A stretch of DNA of 64,000 bases. Source: Strigamia acuminata. Taxonomy: Eukaryota; Arthropoda; Chilopoda; Geophilomorpha; Linotaeniidae. Shown here piece after piece: positions 31,913-43,817 of this stretch (position 1 is its first letter; each line of letters starts with the position of its first letter). Below the pieces are notes generated by a model. That model was not told the origin of the DNA. It saw only the letters and a program-made list of their open reading frames with translations, and made no database searches. The position numbers were made by a program, and so were the translations under genes. The stretch spans positions 42,664,581 to 42,728,580 of the forward strand of contig OX442314.1 in assembly GCA_949358305.1 (NCBI GenBank), read 5' to 3'.

Positions 31913-33600
31913 AGTCCTTCTTGGGGTTTTAATTTTTAATTTTTTCTTTAATTTGAACTGAATTTAATAAACTTGATTTTCGGGTCGCCCGTAAACCGTC
32001 ATTCTACCGGAAATACACATCTCTCCCGTAACCTTCAATTAATTATTTCCACCGATTTCGGTATCGGGAGAAATAGACGAAGGGGCTATTTTCACCGATT
32101 TCGGTTGAAATGATCGCCTAATTCCACCGATTTCTCTGATCTTTTCTACCGAAATTTGTGAAAATAGACCAAAAGTCTATTTCCACCGATTTCTGTGGAA
32201 ATTGCTATTCAGTAATTTATTTATATTGCACGTTTATAATTATTTTTTATTTATTTATTTCTTAAAGGAGTTGCGACATGAAAAAAATTTTTTTTTTAAA
32301 CTGTTAAAAATGAATGTATATTGTTTAATAAATGGTTTCCAACAAATATATGCTTCCAAATATTGTTAGTTTTATTAAAAATGCGAGTTAATAATGCGAA
32401 GCCACGCCCCCCTCGTAAAAAAACACCAAAACCGGAAATGACGTCATTGGCGGAACAGATTTCAATAGCTGCATCAGAAAAAACCAAAAAATTCGATATT
32501 GCAGCTAAAAAATGGAAAGGAATCGTATAATTTTTTGTGTGATTGTTGAAGTGGGGATTCTGTAATCTTCAGAAAATTTTATACTGTATAATAGAGTGAT
32601 TTTAAAGTTTTTAAATAGATTTTTAAAAAAAAAATTGACATTTTTTTTAAATTTGTTGGTTTTATAAATTTAATTTTCTTCAAATCAATCACAAAATGTA
32701 CTTCCAAGTCTTAGCATTTGGTTTTATGTACATTTTTTCAACAATTGTGTGTTTTTATTTCTGTGTGACGTCATACTGACGTCATACTGATGTCATTCCA
32801 AACACTGTCATTGGTGGATACCCCTTAAATGACGTCATCACCAGAATTTTGTTGTTTCCCTGCTTTTGAAGCAAGGCAGTGAAGCGCAAAGGGCAATCCC
32901 TTAAAATCAACGAAATTGTTGTAGTTATCAAATTTTTGACCGAAAATTTGATAACTACGTATAAAAATACATCATATAAAGTCCTGTTGTATTTTTCATG
33001 TTGCAACTCTTTTAAGGGGGTGTAAAATCCAACTCTCTACCTCCACGTGGTCACTCCTGGATAAACTGAGCGCGTTACTTGTCTCGGTGGAACCAGAAGA
33101 GAGCTCTGGTCTTTTGAAATGTTCCGTTACATTTGCTTTATTGTATTGTTAGCCCACATCCAAGAAGGAATGTGGCATTTACATTTTTAAATGCATTGCA
33201 AGCCCATATTCCTTCATGAATGTTGGCATTTGCGTTTTATGTTGTATTGTTAGCCCACATTCTTTCGTGGATGTGGCATTTACATTCTTCAGATTTCTTT
33301 GCTCGGCAACCTTCTTTTAAAGCCTGTGGAACTGGTCGATGCTGTACAGTTTTATATTCTTCTTGAAATTTCCTCGTGAATTCTTTTGTCGACTTGAACA
33401 GTTTGGAATATTTTTGTTGCAACCTTTCGATGGTATGTCTGATCGGGCCGGTAATCATAGCTAGAATCCCCATTTGTCCTGAATTGTCTCTCAAGGCATT
33501 TTACAATCGAGTTGTTCCTACTTTTTCCGTTTTGAGATTTTGAAGTCAATTTTACATTTCGTACAAGACAATTTCTAAAACCAAAAACGTTTGTAATTAT
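31913..33600. repeat. Dispersed composite repeat, copy 2
   Basis: From about 32005 this carries repeated 'ttccaccgatttcgg' palindromic motifs, and from 33013 the 'ggggtgtaaaatccaactct' block with 'agcccacattctttcgtg' motifs, as at 19855-20330 and 38517-38990. A small plus-strand frame at 32381-32530 (MRVNNAKPRPPRKKTPKPEM) is open for 49 codons but has no recognisable family. Between 32530 and 33000 I see only A+T-rich sequence and three 'tgacgtcatac'-type repeats at 32765. Confidence 0.45.
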
Positions 33601-33874
33601 TTCTTTCTGTCAGTCTTATCGTGCAATCGTTCATTCGCTCGTTCTCCGATCGTCTTCATTCGTTTTTCCGTTTGCATCGTTGTATTTGGCATGGTGTTCG
33701 CGTCGCTTCTCACCGCTTCTCAACATTGTTGAATGTACGGTAGTTAAATCCTCAAAAAAATCAAAACGATTTCCATTAACACCAGGTTTTAACATGTTGT
33801 TCATACAAGCTTGACAAAAGCTACGTTGAAATGGTATGGGTGTAGGTTTGTCATTAAATCCTCCCCACTTCGAA

Positions 33875-34967
33875 TTATGCCAAAAAAAATTTCAAGAGAA
33901 TTTTGGTTAAGCCATCTGTAAACGAAAAAGTAACATTGTTTGGTTGTTCTCCTAAATACTCTTTTAACTGAAGCAAAGCGTTTATTATTGTGAGCCACCC
34001 ACGTATACATATTATGCTTTTTGCAATGGTCTCGGTGAGGACAGAACCCTCCACATGTAAATCATCTTCAACCTCAACAATTGATTTATAAATTTGCAAA
34101 AATAAATTAGAAAACCTCACAGACTCGTCAGCAGAAACAAGAAGATTTATTTGACTGATGCTAGGAGCTGGATCAACATTTGTAAACAGATTATTCCGCT
34201 GCAACTGTCTGCATGATTTTTTAGGTGATTTATCATGACTCTTCTTTGGCAGGTTTAATGATGGGATAACACCTTTCTTCAATATTCTCCACTGCCTTTG
34301 ACAGTGGATTGACATGAGGTCGTTGGTCGCATTTTGCAAATTTTTCCAAAAACTGATGCTGTCAGTCTCAACGGTCTTTCTTGAAGCCAACAGTTTTATT
34401 CTCAATTTCAGCCTGTTGTTCAGATGTAACTTGGAGGGAATTAATTATTGTATTTTTTTTTGCTTCAAATTCAGTCACTGGGAGATCAGCATTTACACCG
34501 TAGTCTGCATCGCCCATTGGTGTAGCTTGTAGGATTCTTGATAACTTTTTTCCAGCCACTTCAATTATTTTAGCTTTTTTCTCAATTTTATTTCATATAA
34601 AAAAATTGCGTTCTGTGGAACGACTTAGACTTCCAAAGCTTTGCATTTGCACTGTGTGGAACTGGGGAAACCACAGAAAACCCAGTTAGACTTTAATGAT
34701 CCTTGGAAGGGCCTCGATTAGTAGCTGAGATGGCAATTTCTTCGACACTTTTACTGGAACTTGATTGTATCTCTTTCGTTGAGAGCGGTGCGTTTGTTTC
34801 AAGTCCGCTTCATTGTAGATACACTTAATTACAGCCCGATAAGCAAAGCTGTGCCAATTGCAAATCGTGCTTTTGAAAACACCGGGATTGTCATTATCAG
34901 ACTCTGCTGCTAATCTATTATGTGCTCTTCTTGTTCGGTCGCCTGCTGCGACGAGGTGTTTTTTCAC
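33875..34967 (-). pseudogene. Unidentified transposon-like protein, broken
   Basis: Three minus-strand open pieces (34686-34967, 34368-34559 and 33875-34405) are protein-like and lie in one direction. They include VKVSKKLPSQLLIEALPRII, MGDADYGVNADLPVTEFEAK and LVSADESVRFSNLFLQIYKS. They are separated by frame changes, or by small introns I cannot place. I do not recognise the family. The 'ttcaattattttagctttt' block inside recurs at 20867. Confidence 0.3.
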
Positions 34968-34999
34968 GGATTTTTCAAACTCCTCGTCAGTACATAATC

Positions 35000-35514
35000 A
35001 AACAATTATCGATAAACACTTTGGCATTTAAACATTTCAGAAAATAAAAACGATTATATCACAGATTGGAATCATCGACACTTCTTGCATTGGCATTAAA
35101 AGGTAATAAAAGAACAATATCACTTGAAATAAAAGTCTGGAAATAAAATATTAATATTAATATTAATATTAACCCGCGCGTTAATTGAGGCCCGCGGTTT
35201 ATTCCGAATTGGACAAAATTATAAAGCATTTATCGGCCAATTTGCGACAAAAATCACCAAAACAGTGTGTGAACTGGAACGTTTTGCATATCTTTCGGTA
35301 ATTTCTACTGAAACACATGCAAAACGTTTCATTTATCATCCCTTTCCGAGATGTAACAACAATTATGGTACGTTTCGGAAACGTAACAATTGGCCTTGCG
35401 CGCTAAACAAGGTCCGCGCCTTATTTGCAAAAAATAGTTCGGCCCCGCGTGTTAAATAAGATCCGCGGGCTATTACAGGCCCGCGTACAAATCAATGATA
35501 TACGGTATACGGTA
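35000..35514. other. Spacer with G/C-rich inverted motifs
   Basis: Between about 35170 and 35490 'cccgcgcgttaattgaggcc' and related motifs occur in opposite orientations, which suggests a MITE-like element. No gene is seen. Confidence 0.35.
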
Positions 35515-35948
35515 GAACAATGGAACCAGTTGCAGTAGCCAGGTATATTGACTACCACAAATTAAAAGGGAGCCAAGTGGAAATTTTCGAATGTGGCTTG
35601 TTTATACATCCTGATGAGCCATATTTGGCTGCATCACCTGACCGATTAGTCACTGATCACAGTTCCATACACAAATTTGGTACTGTGGAAATAAAATGTC
35701 CATTCACTAAAAAATCAATAACTGTTGTAGAAGCATGTCAAAATAAATTATTTTATTGCCAGATGAAAGACAATCAGTTACATTTGAAAAGAAATGATGA
35801 CTATTATTACCAGGTAAATATAACAGAATATTTATTGGAATTAAATTGTTACAGTGTTTCATTATTTCAGGTACAAGGGCAATTGGCAGCAACCAAAAGA
35901 CAGTGGTGTGACTTTGTGGTTTACACAACTGTAGACCGTCTAAGATAA
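35515..35948 (+). pseudogene. YqaJ-type exonuclease (viral recombinase fold) fragment
   Basis: Two exons are readable: 35515-35813 and 35871-35948, with a 57-bp GT-AG intron between YYYQ and VQGQL. The protein shows EPVAVARYID, GLFIHPDEPYLAASPD, EIKCP and YYYQVQGQLAATKRQWCDFV. These carry the acidic and E-x-K residues of the YqaJ nuclease fold, related to lambda exonuclease. In animals such domains are often the second protein of ISL2EU-type transposons. The N-terminal part expected before EPVA is not seen, so this is likely a remnant. Confidence 0.7.
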
Positions 35949-36077
35949 AAAATATGTTGTAAAAATGCAATACTCAATGGGCGCTGCAGTGAAGCATGGG
36001 GGAGCTTCTCGTTGATTTTTTTAATAATACCGTCGTAAATCCTTTTATTCTACGCGGGTTTATCCCGAAATGTAAAA

Positions 36078-37154
36078 TTAAACACTTAGGTCAAAATAGA
36101 TCCAACTAAAATTCTTGGGTGATTGATAGGATGAAACAATAGTCATAGTCTTTAAAGAATGTACTCTCCACTCATTACGTATCTTTTCAAATATTAAACA
36201 GTCGCTTCTGTAAGATGCGTACATAATTACTTTTCCCACAATGCCCGGCACTGAAACAACACTCCAACAATCACGCACGATGTTGTAAACCAACAAACAA
36301 CTCGGTTCTTTCTGCACAAAAATCAACTTGCCCCCACAACTCTCGTTCAGATTCTTACATCTCACGTTCTTCCAATCACCGGGCAACTTTTCCTTCATCG
36401 CCCACGTCATTGTTTTAGTATCGACTACTTTAATGCGCCGTTCGTCGACATCGAAGACAAACTTGCCGTCACCGGTGGCAAAAAGCATCGACTGCACGTC
36501 GTGCACGTAATGCTCAGCAAATTCGACTGTAATCCACCTCATTCGAGTGAAATTAAAGCAGGCGTAGTGAGAATGCGTCGTCGGATGCGTCCTGATGTAG
36601 ACGTCCGTACGAGTCGCAGCTTCGATCCTGTAGTCATTCGATAATGATGACAATTGACTTTCCATTATCGTTTCTTGGGCGATGGACCGGCGTGTCGCCA
36701 TGTGGACAGCGTGGAATTTATTATTCGTGAATTTGAAATAAAACACGTCTTCGCTCGTCGAAACTGCCGGAAAACAACGTGAATCGGGAAATGGGCGAAA
36801 TGGCGTACTCGTCCATTCTTCGTCGTTCAATGTTTTAACTGAATATTTGCACCGCAATTTTTTAATAGCGAAAGCGTGAATCTTAATTCTCGGCTCCACT
36901 TCGCCTTTCCATCGCGAAGCCATCTCTTTGTTCAACGCGTCGTGAAATTTCGGCGAATCGAACACATGTTTTGACAACATAGCAAAATTGTACGTACCAC
37001 GCGCAACGAGAGAGCGCAACAGCGCCATTGTGTTGTCGGGAAGAAGGTCGGGAATTCGTTTGAGCTGTTCCGAAACGGACATTTCGACGTTATCCACCGT
37101 TTTACGTTCGGCGGTCATTTCGGCTAATAGTTGTCCAGAGTGATCGATTTGCAA
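36078..37154 (-). pseudogene. BTB-BACK paralogue lacking its BTB domain
   Basis: The frame is closely similar to the C-terminal two thirds of 29818-31299 (LVARGTYNFAMLSKHV, DVYIRTHPTTHSHYACFNF, MTWAMKEKLPGDW). The BTB-coding part and the first ATG are deleted, although the promoter-side sequence of the parent gene is retained from about 37165. A 16-bp gap near 37130 shifts the remaining BACK start. About 350 codons stay open, so a shortened protein could still be made; without the BTB domain it would not bind Cullin-3. Confidence 0.7.
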
Positions 37155-37659
37155 TACGGGATCCAGTATAATAATGCTATAGAATAAACTCGTGTCTCAT
37201 ATATATCTGAAATATCAGATACGTCGCCAATACGTGCAAGAGAAACGTTTGCATTATTGCGTTGAACGAGCATTGTTTCTTCAAAAGTGACACTTTTTTC
37301 TGCTTGAAAAATTAAGAGCCGAAAGTAAATACTTTTATTATCTCAATTTGTGTTGCGCCTTATGAACTGCCGTAATAATAATTCTTTACTGTATTAAAAT
37401 TGCTTTTTATTTTTAAATCTTACGAACACAGGTTTAAATGCACGAAGAATCAGAAATACAAGTTTAAAATGTTCTAATTTAAGAAGTAAATTATTGGAAT
37501 TAACTAATATTGCTTCATTGCTTTCATTTGTGCAAAAATATGTAAGTTTGATACAGAAAATTGGGTTTTTCATGCAGAATACCACCTTTTAGTATTTCTG
37601 ACTATTATGTTCTTATATGCAAATGTGACGAAAACTGTACAACAAGAACTATCTTTCTA

Positions 37660-39130
37660 GGCTACCGTACTTATACTCTTTCCACACTCAAAAGCGAGCT
37701 CAAAAGGCCCCCCATGGCTATCGTTCTCGACAGAACGAATCTTCTTTCCAAACTCAAAAGGCCCCCCTTGAAGCTTGGCTCCCATTGGCCAAGTCTGATC
37801 ACTCAGAACTGCAGTAGTGTTTTCCAGAATAATAATGGTTGAAATGATGTACATTTTATGTATTTATATAATAAAATATGTTTTCTATTTTGGAAATAAA
37901 ATTTTATATTGTTTTTAAATAAAATGCATCAATACACCACAGTGGAATACACAAGTGAAATGGCTCGGCCAATGGGAGCCAAGCTTCCAGGGGGGCCTTT
38001 GGAGACATGATTAAACGTGTGTAAACCCCGTAGTCACGTTGATCCCGCATTCGTGAACCATGCCGTTTGTTCGTCCAGTTGTTCGTTCAGATTGAAAGAA
38101 TGTAACTTTGCAATTTGTGTTCTCACCGAACTTTGGTGTAATGGAAAAAACTACAGAAACACAATTTCATACGAACCGTAATTTTTTTGCTAACAAAACG
38201 AGGGTAAGTTTTCATCCTCCCATGAAATACCATAAGCCTAAATGTATTGTGTGTGGAAATACACGTCTCCCGTAACTTTCAATTAATTATTTTCACCGAT
38301 TTCGGTTAAAATGATCACAGAAATCGTAGATGCATGGGCTATTTTCTCCGATTTCGGTGGAAATGATCGCCTAATTCCACCGATTTCTCTGATCTTTTCT
38401 ACCGAAATCGGTGAAAATAGACCATAAGCATATTTCCACCGATTTCTGTGGAAATAGCTATTCAGTAATTTATTTATATTGTACGTTTATTATTATTTTT
38501 TTTTTTTTTTATTTCTTAAGGGGGTGTAAAACCCAACTCTCTACCTCCACGTGGTCACCCCTGGATAAACTGAGCACGTTACTTGTCTCGGTGGAACCAG
38601 AAGAGAGCTCTGGTCTTTTGAAAAGTTCCGTCACATTTGCTTTATTTGTATTGTTAGCCCGCATTCAAGAAGGAATGTGGCATTTACATTTTTAAATGCA
38701 TTGCCAGCCCACATTCCTTCATGAACTTTGGCATTTGCATTTTATGTTGTATTGTTAGCCCACATTCTTTCGTGGATGTGGCATTTACATTTTTCATATT
38801 TCTTTGCTCGGCAAAGCGTGTGGAACTGCTCGATGCTGTACAGTTTTATCTTCTTGAAATTTCCAAGTGAATTCTTTGGTCGACTTGAACAGTTTGGAAT
38901 ATTTTTGTTGCAACCTTTCGATGGTATGTCTGATCGGGCCTGTAATTTGGATGGCAAAAATACTAACCATAGGTATAATCCCCATTTGTCTGAATTCTCT
39001 CTCGAGGCATTTTACAATCGAGTCGTCCCTACTTTTTCCGTTTTGAGATTTTGAAGTAAATTTTACATTTCGTAGGAGACAATTTCTAAAACCAAAAACG
39101 TTTGTAATTATTTCTTTCTGTCAGTCTCAT
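37660..39130. repeat. Dispersed composite repeat, copy 3
   Basis: It shares blocks with 19480-20340 and 32005-33600, including 'atggaaaaaactacagaaac' and a second copy of the THAP-like CIVCGNTR piece (38141-38330). Within 37690-38020 there is a separate insert with 'aaaaggccccccatgg' and 'aaaggcccccc' repeats. No gene is supported. Confidence 0.5.
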
Positions 39131-39479
39131 CGTGCAATCGTTCATTCGCTCGTTCTCTGATTGTGTTCATTCGTCTTTCCGTTCGCATCGTTGTATTTGG
39201 CGTGATGTTTGCGTCGCTTCTCACTGCGTAGGCGTGTAGTGCTCTTTCTTGCTTTGGTCCTCGCTTCGAAAGTTGGAATTTCGCGCTCTCGAATTCAATC
39301 ACTCGCAACACGTTTTCTCGACTCGATTGCCACCTTGTGAAGTTCGGTTTCTTCGCATTGTGCACGTCGTTCTTGTGTCCTTCCGGGGTTGCATACACAA
39401 CGACGATTTGCGCCCGTTGCCTCGACAGTTTGAGCATTTTGTAAGATTTGTGCTTTGGTCTGGTCCACCATGTGACCAG

Positions 39480-39790
39480 GATTAGTTTGTAAAATTCTAG
39501 TTTGGACACCATTATCATATCCTTGACCTGTCATATTTAGCAGTGGAAGTTTTAAAATTTTCAAGTGTATTTAAAACAATGCTGGTTAATCCAGCTCCTG
39601 TCTATCACACAGGAATTAAACCCAAAAAGTTTTCTCGAACGACATACTCATCATTTTCATGTGATAGAAATCTAATGATGAGTGAAAATTGTTCCACGTG
39701 ACTCTGATTTGGAGTACAGTCTACTATGATCGAATAATATTTGGCCTTTTTAAGTAATTGCAAGATTTGGTCTTTAATAACTTTTAATTA
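39480..39790 (-). pseudogene. hAT-related (DUF4371/ZMYM1-like) transposase fragment
   Basis: The minus strand reads KYYSIIVDCTPNQSHVEQFS, FLSHENDEYVVRENFLGLIP and, after a frame change, NFKLPLLNMTGQGYDNG. These segments match the start of the catalytic region in hAT-like proteins of the DUF4371 group. It is short and broken. Confidence 0.6.
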
Positions 39791-39799
39791 ATCTTTTTT

Positions 39800-40554
39800 T
39801 TCTTAAATTTTATTACTTAAGTACTGAGTGTGTTTTCTCATCTGTCAGACCACTGCAAAAAAAAAGAGATTTTCTGTATGGAAATCTATTAGGAAATGAA
39901 ACGGAAATATCTACTTTACATTGGTTTTCTATTAAATTTCCACAATGTATAAATGTCATTTACAAATATATACATTTTTAAAATTTTATTTCCTTTATAT
40001 AATATATCATACAACATTCACATTTACATTGTTCAGATTTCTTTGCTCGGCAGCCTGCTTTTAAAGCGTGTGGAACTGGTTAATGCTGTACAGTTTTATA
40101 GTCTTCTTGAAATTTCTTAGTGAATTTCTTGGTAAAAATTTGACTTGCCAGTTTAACTTTAATTTTTCCAAAATTTGTTACATTAATGTGATTTTCAGTA
40201 ACTCAGGCATTAGACAAAAATTTCTTTTTTTGTCTTCCAAATACACAGGTTTAATTACATCTGTGACAAGTAGTAAACAGCGACCCCTAAATACATTTTG
40301 GTAGAATTGGGCATTGGAAGCGACATTACTTGTCTGGGGTTACCCCAAGGATGTTGGCCAACTCGGCAGGGCCGAAATGGTACAATTTGAAATCGGGGGC
40401 GTCGAGCAGCTCGATGCCGGGTGTTGATGAGTCGTCAGACGGCATATCGTCGTGGGATTCGTCATCATTTCCCAAAATCATACCTGCAGCCACACTCATG
40501 TCAAGGTGTGATACGTCCTGTTCGTCGTCGGTTAGTTGGATTTATACCACCAAC
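39800..40554. other. Spacer with part of the dispersed repeat
   Basis: Positions 40020-40120 match the 'agatttctttgctcggcagcc' block of the composite repeat. On the minus strand at about 40330-40410 the short open piece DAPDFKLYHFGPAELANILG is protein-like but unidentified. Confidence 0.35.
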
Positions 40555-40750
40555 TTCTGGATCTATAATACTGCACTCTCATTGGTGGGATTATAGTCCC
40601 AACACTGGGTTTATGGTTCCAAATTCAATCCTGCCCTTTCATTGGTTGGGATTATGGTCCCAAATTGAGTCCTGCCCTCTCATTGGTGGGTTTATGGTCT
40701 CAACTTCAATCCTGCTTTCTCAATGGTGGGTTTTATAGTCCCAACTTCCG
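40555..40750. repeat. Tandem repeat of about 55-60 bp
   Basis: Units with 'cctgccctctcattggtggg' and 'tatggtcccaa' follow each other about four times. Confidence 0.7.
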
Positions 40751-40779
40751 ATGTTTTGTTTTTCATAAACAACACAGTT

Positions 40780-41720
40780 ATCTTGTCTCCTTCGCAGCAC
40801 CTTGACGGTGAAGGGCCCGTTCTTTACACTTAAAAAGATCGAACCAACATTTGTCTGTGGTGCATTTTGCTCTACGTAGGCAGCGGGAGTAGTAATCCTT
40901 GCCTAGGTTGATCTAGTCAACCCGCGATTTATAACTTCTTCCAATAAAAAAATGGAATGTTATGTCTTCCCACTTAGGCAGGCTTTGGCAATTTTAATTT
41001 ATTACTTTTGAGTATTTTGCCAAATTTGGATTTATGCAAAATTCCCGAATCACCATCACTCTCAGAATTGCCAACGTTAACATAAATGAAATTATAACTA
41101 GCTGCAGCTACAGCATACAGAACTTTACTGAAGTAGTGTTTGTAGTTGAAATTCAATGAACACTGTTGAATGGTTTTTGCATTCTGACATGCTTTTCATC
41201 AATGGCTCCAATGCGGCAGGCACTTTAATCTGCGTGGCAGGCACTGAAGATTCGTTCCCTATTTCAAAATCCTCTAGAAATAGAGTACTGCTACATTGCC
41301 TCTGTGTTGATAGCTTCATTTAATATCATACATGTGATGAGATTTTTAAAGTGTTTTTTCATAATATTGGTCTTCATTTTTGACTGTAGAACAATCATCA
41401 AAGATTTAACAGCATTTCCTGCTGGTTTCACACAAGTTGTGTTTTGTAACATTGCATAAAAAATTCTTTGCAGCGTTTGCTAAGACCCAGTCCTCCAGTG
41501 ACGTGACAGATTTGTTCTTCATAAACAACACAGTTATCTTGTCTCCTTCGCAGCACTTTGACGGTGAAGGGCCCGTCCTTTACACTTAAAAAGAGCGAAC
41601 CAACATTTGTTTGTGGTGTGCATTTTGCTCTACGTAGGCAGCGGGCCCGTCCTTTACACTTAAAAAGAGCGAACCAACATTTGTTTGTGGTGCATTTTGC
41701 TCTACGTAGGCAGCGGGCCC
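40780..41720. repeat. Repeated 'acacttaaaaagagcgaacc' blocks
   Basis: A block of about 100 bp occurs at 40775-40885 and again at 41520-41640, where its last 70 bp are tandemly duplicated (to about 41715). The sequence between (40900-41500) has no supported gene. The blocks border the Gypsy fragment at 41770-42900 and may belong to it. Confidence 0.55.
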
Positions 41721-41769
41721 GCAATAGTATGAAACGGTCTTGGAGGCAGTTCTCGTGGGTTTAGCAGCC

Positions 41770-42900
41770 CGTCCGCCTTCTTGGGTCTGTAGTTATGCAG
41801 CTGGCACTGCAGACAATTTCTAACAAAATCCTTAACGATCTTACTCAGCCCCTCCCACCAGTTTCTCCGCTGAATAAGACTCCTGGTTTTAAATTAGTTG
41901 CAATGTCCTCCTTTTAAGTCAGCCTCCTCATCATCTGAATTTTTATCCGCTCGGGAACTACTAACCTACAATTTTCCTTGCCTCTAAATAGCTTCTTCTT
42001 ACATAAAACGCCACCCATGACTTCAAACTTCTCACTCCAATTTTCCAAAAGTTTTGAACAGCCCAAATCTAAATCTTGTTGAGGTTTTAACTTATCACCG
42101 CCAACAATCCAGGTCGCTGCAATCAGCACTCCGGGCTTATCCGAGGCTCCGGCCCGCGACAAAGCGTCGGCAACGACATTCAGCTTCCCAGCCTTGTGCT
42201 TAATCACAAAATCGAACTCCTGGAGGTCCAGAATCCACCTTGCGAACTTTCTGTTTAACTTGCTTTTTGCCATGAGATGAGAGACGGACCAATTGTCCGT
42301 GAACATCACAAATTTTAGCTCTGACAGGTAAAAACGGAACTTCTCAGTCATGCTCCAGTGCACTGCCAAGCATTCCAATTCGTTGGAGTGTGCGCTGGCT
42401 TATGATTCGGGCACTCCCTTGCTGGTGAAAGCGATCGTCACCAGCTTCCCGTTCTGTCGCTGCTGTAAAATTGCTTCCAAACCCTCATACGAAGCGTCTA
42501 CGTGCAAGATTGTTTCTGCGTTTCTGTTAAAACTTCCCATCCAATCACTGGCTTTGAGCTCGCTTTTGATCAACTCCACAGCCGCTTGTTGCTCCTCCCT
42601 CACTCGAACCTCATCCCTTTCCTGGTTAACATGGTTAAATACCTCACTTTGGCAGCAAAACTTTTCACAAATTGCCTGTGATAGCCCGCAAAACCCAAAA
42701 AGCCCCTCATGTCCTTGACGGACTTAAAATGCTTAAATCTATCAATGTCGGGGAGTCTATCAGGATTCGGTCTCCTCCCTTTTCTTGAAGTAATTTACCC
42801 CAAGAAACTAATTTCCGATCTCAAAAGTTTGCATTCAACCAAGTTCAATCTTAAAACCTTCAAAATTACCGCTTCTACAAATTTCAGCTGATTGTACGTA
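41770..42900 (-). pseudogene. Gypsy pol fragment: RT end, RNase H, integrase finger
   Basis: Reading the minus strand gives FKSVKDMRGFLGFAGYHRQF, LHVDASYEGLEAILQQR, SNELECLAVHWSMTEKFRFY, KHAGKLNVVADALSRAG-like sequence and finally NCLQCQLHNYRPKKADGLL. These are the RT thumb, RNase H and integrase zinc finger of a Gypsy element. Several frameshifts separate the pieces. It is of the same general type as 47427-48476. Confidence 0.7.
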
Positions 42901-42975
42901 TTTTACTTTATCGAAGAAGGTTTGGTTTAACGCAGACGAATCTATTTGCTGTTCGTCTGTGACTTCGAGTGTTCA

Positions 42976-43130
42976 TTCTCTAGAACATAAATTCTGAAGA
43001 AGAAAAATATTATAACAATATACAAAAAATACTTTAGTATTATCCTTTTTTTGAGCCTAGTTTCCATTACCTGCCACTTTCACGATAGGCTAATTTTACT
43101 AAATACTGTAAAAACAATGGCAAAGAATCA
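42976..43130. repeat. 155-bp dispersed repeat (second copy at 46620-46785)
   Basis: A block starting 'ttcattctctagaacataaa' and ending near 'gtaaaaacaatggcaaa' is repeated in the same orientation at 46620-46785. Confidence 0.7.
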
Positions 43131-43520
43131 AGATAAGCACTAATTATAAAGATTAAAGGAGTTACCCTAACTGCCTTTTTAGGTGGCTCTGTGTTGTCAT
43201 CATCTTTCTCTTCCTTCATTCATGAACTTTTCCTAATAAAATAAGTAAATGGAATTAAAATTTTGAATAACTTTAAAATAGACCACCAAATGTGATCAGC
43301 AAATTTGATTACCAGGTTGACCCACACGATAGCTCTGAATTTGTTTAATAAACGGATCCACTACAAGTTGCAAATTAAAAGAATATCGACTTTTTCTATT
43401 GAAATGTGATATAGGGTCATCTTTAGCCACCATCCCCGGCTAGAGCCATAACTGATGCAGCATTTTCATAACTTCTAAACCTATTTTTTTTAGAATAAAT
43501 ATAAATTAATAATAACAGCT
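43131..43520. other. Spacer with no supported gene
   Basis: A+T-rich, with only short frames. Confidence 0.4.
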
Positions 43521-43817
43521 TCATTCATTTCTCTGTTTTTCTTCCCTGCTGTTGCGTTCTCTAATTAAAACTAACACATAATATGCCTCATCAGTAACTA
43601 AAGTCAAGTCGCCCCTATTTAAACTAGATGTCCAATTCTGATTTTTTCCTTCATTTTCATTACTAAACTTTATACTATTTTTAAAAAAGTTACAACATTC
43701 CTTTTTTTTTTCATATTTGCTCCACAAATTGCGCAGAACAAATCCAGCACAATATCTGAAAGCACTTTCATCATCTATGGAATCTGAGGAAGACATGAAA
43801 TGCTGGATCAATGACAT
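43521..43817 (-). pseudogene. Transposon-like C-terminal ORF, unidentified
   Basis: The minus strand has a 98-codon frame (SIDDESAFRYCAGFVLRNLW, LVTDEAYYVLVLIRERN). The pattern resembles the C-termini of transposon proteins, but I cannot assign the family. It lies directly after the ISL2EU-like transposase. Confidence 0.3.

Noticed and set aside
32381-32530. Short basic peptide gene
   Set aside because: 49 codons, no family, located inside a repeat; reported only within the repeat entry.
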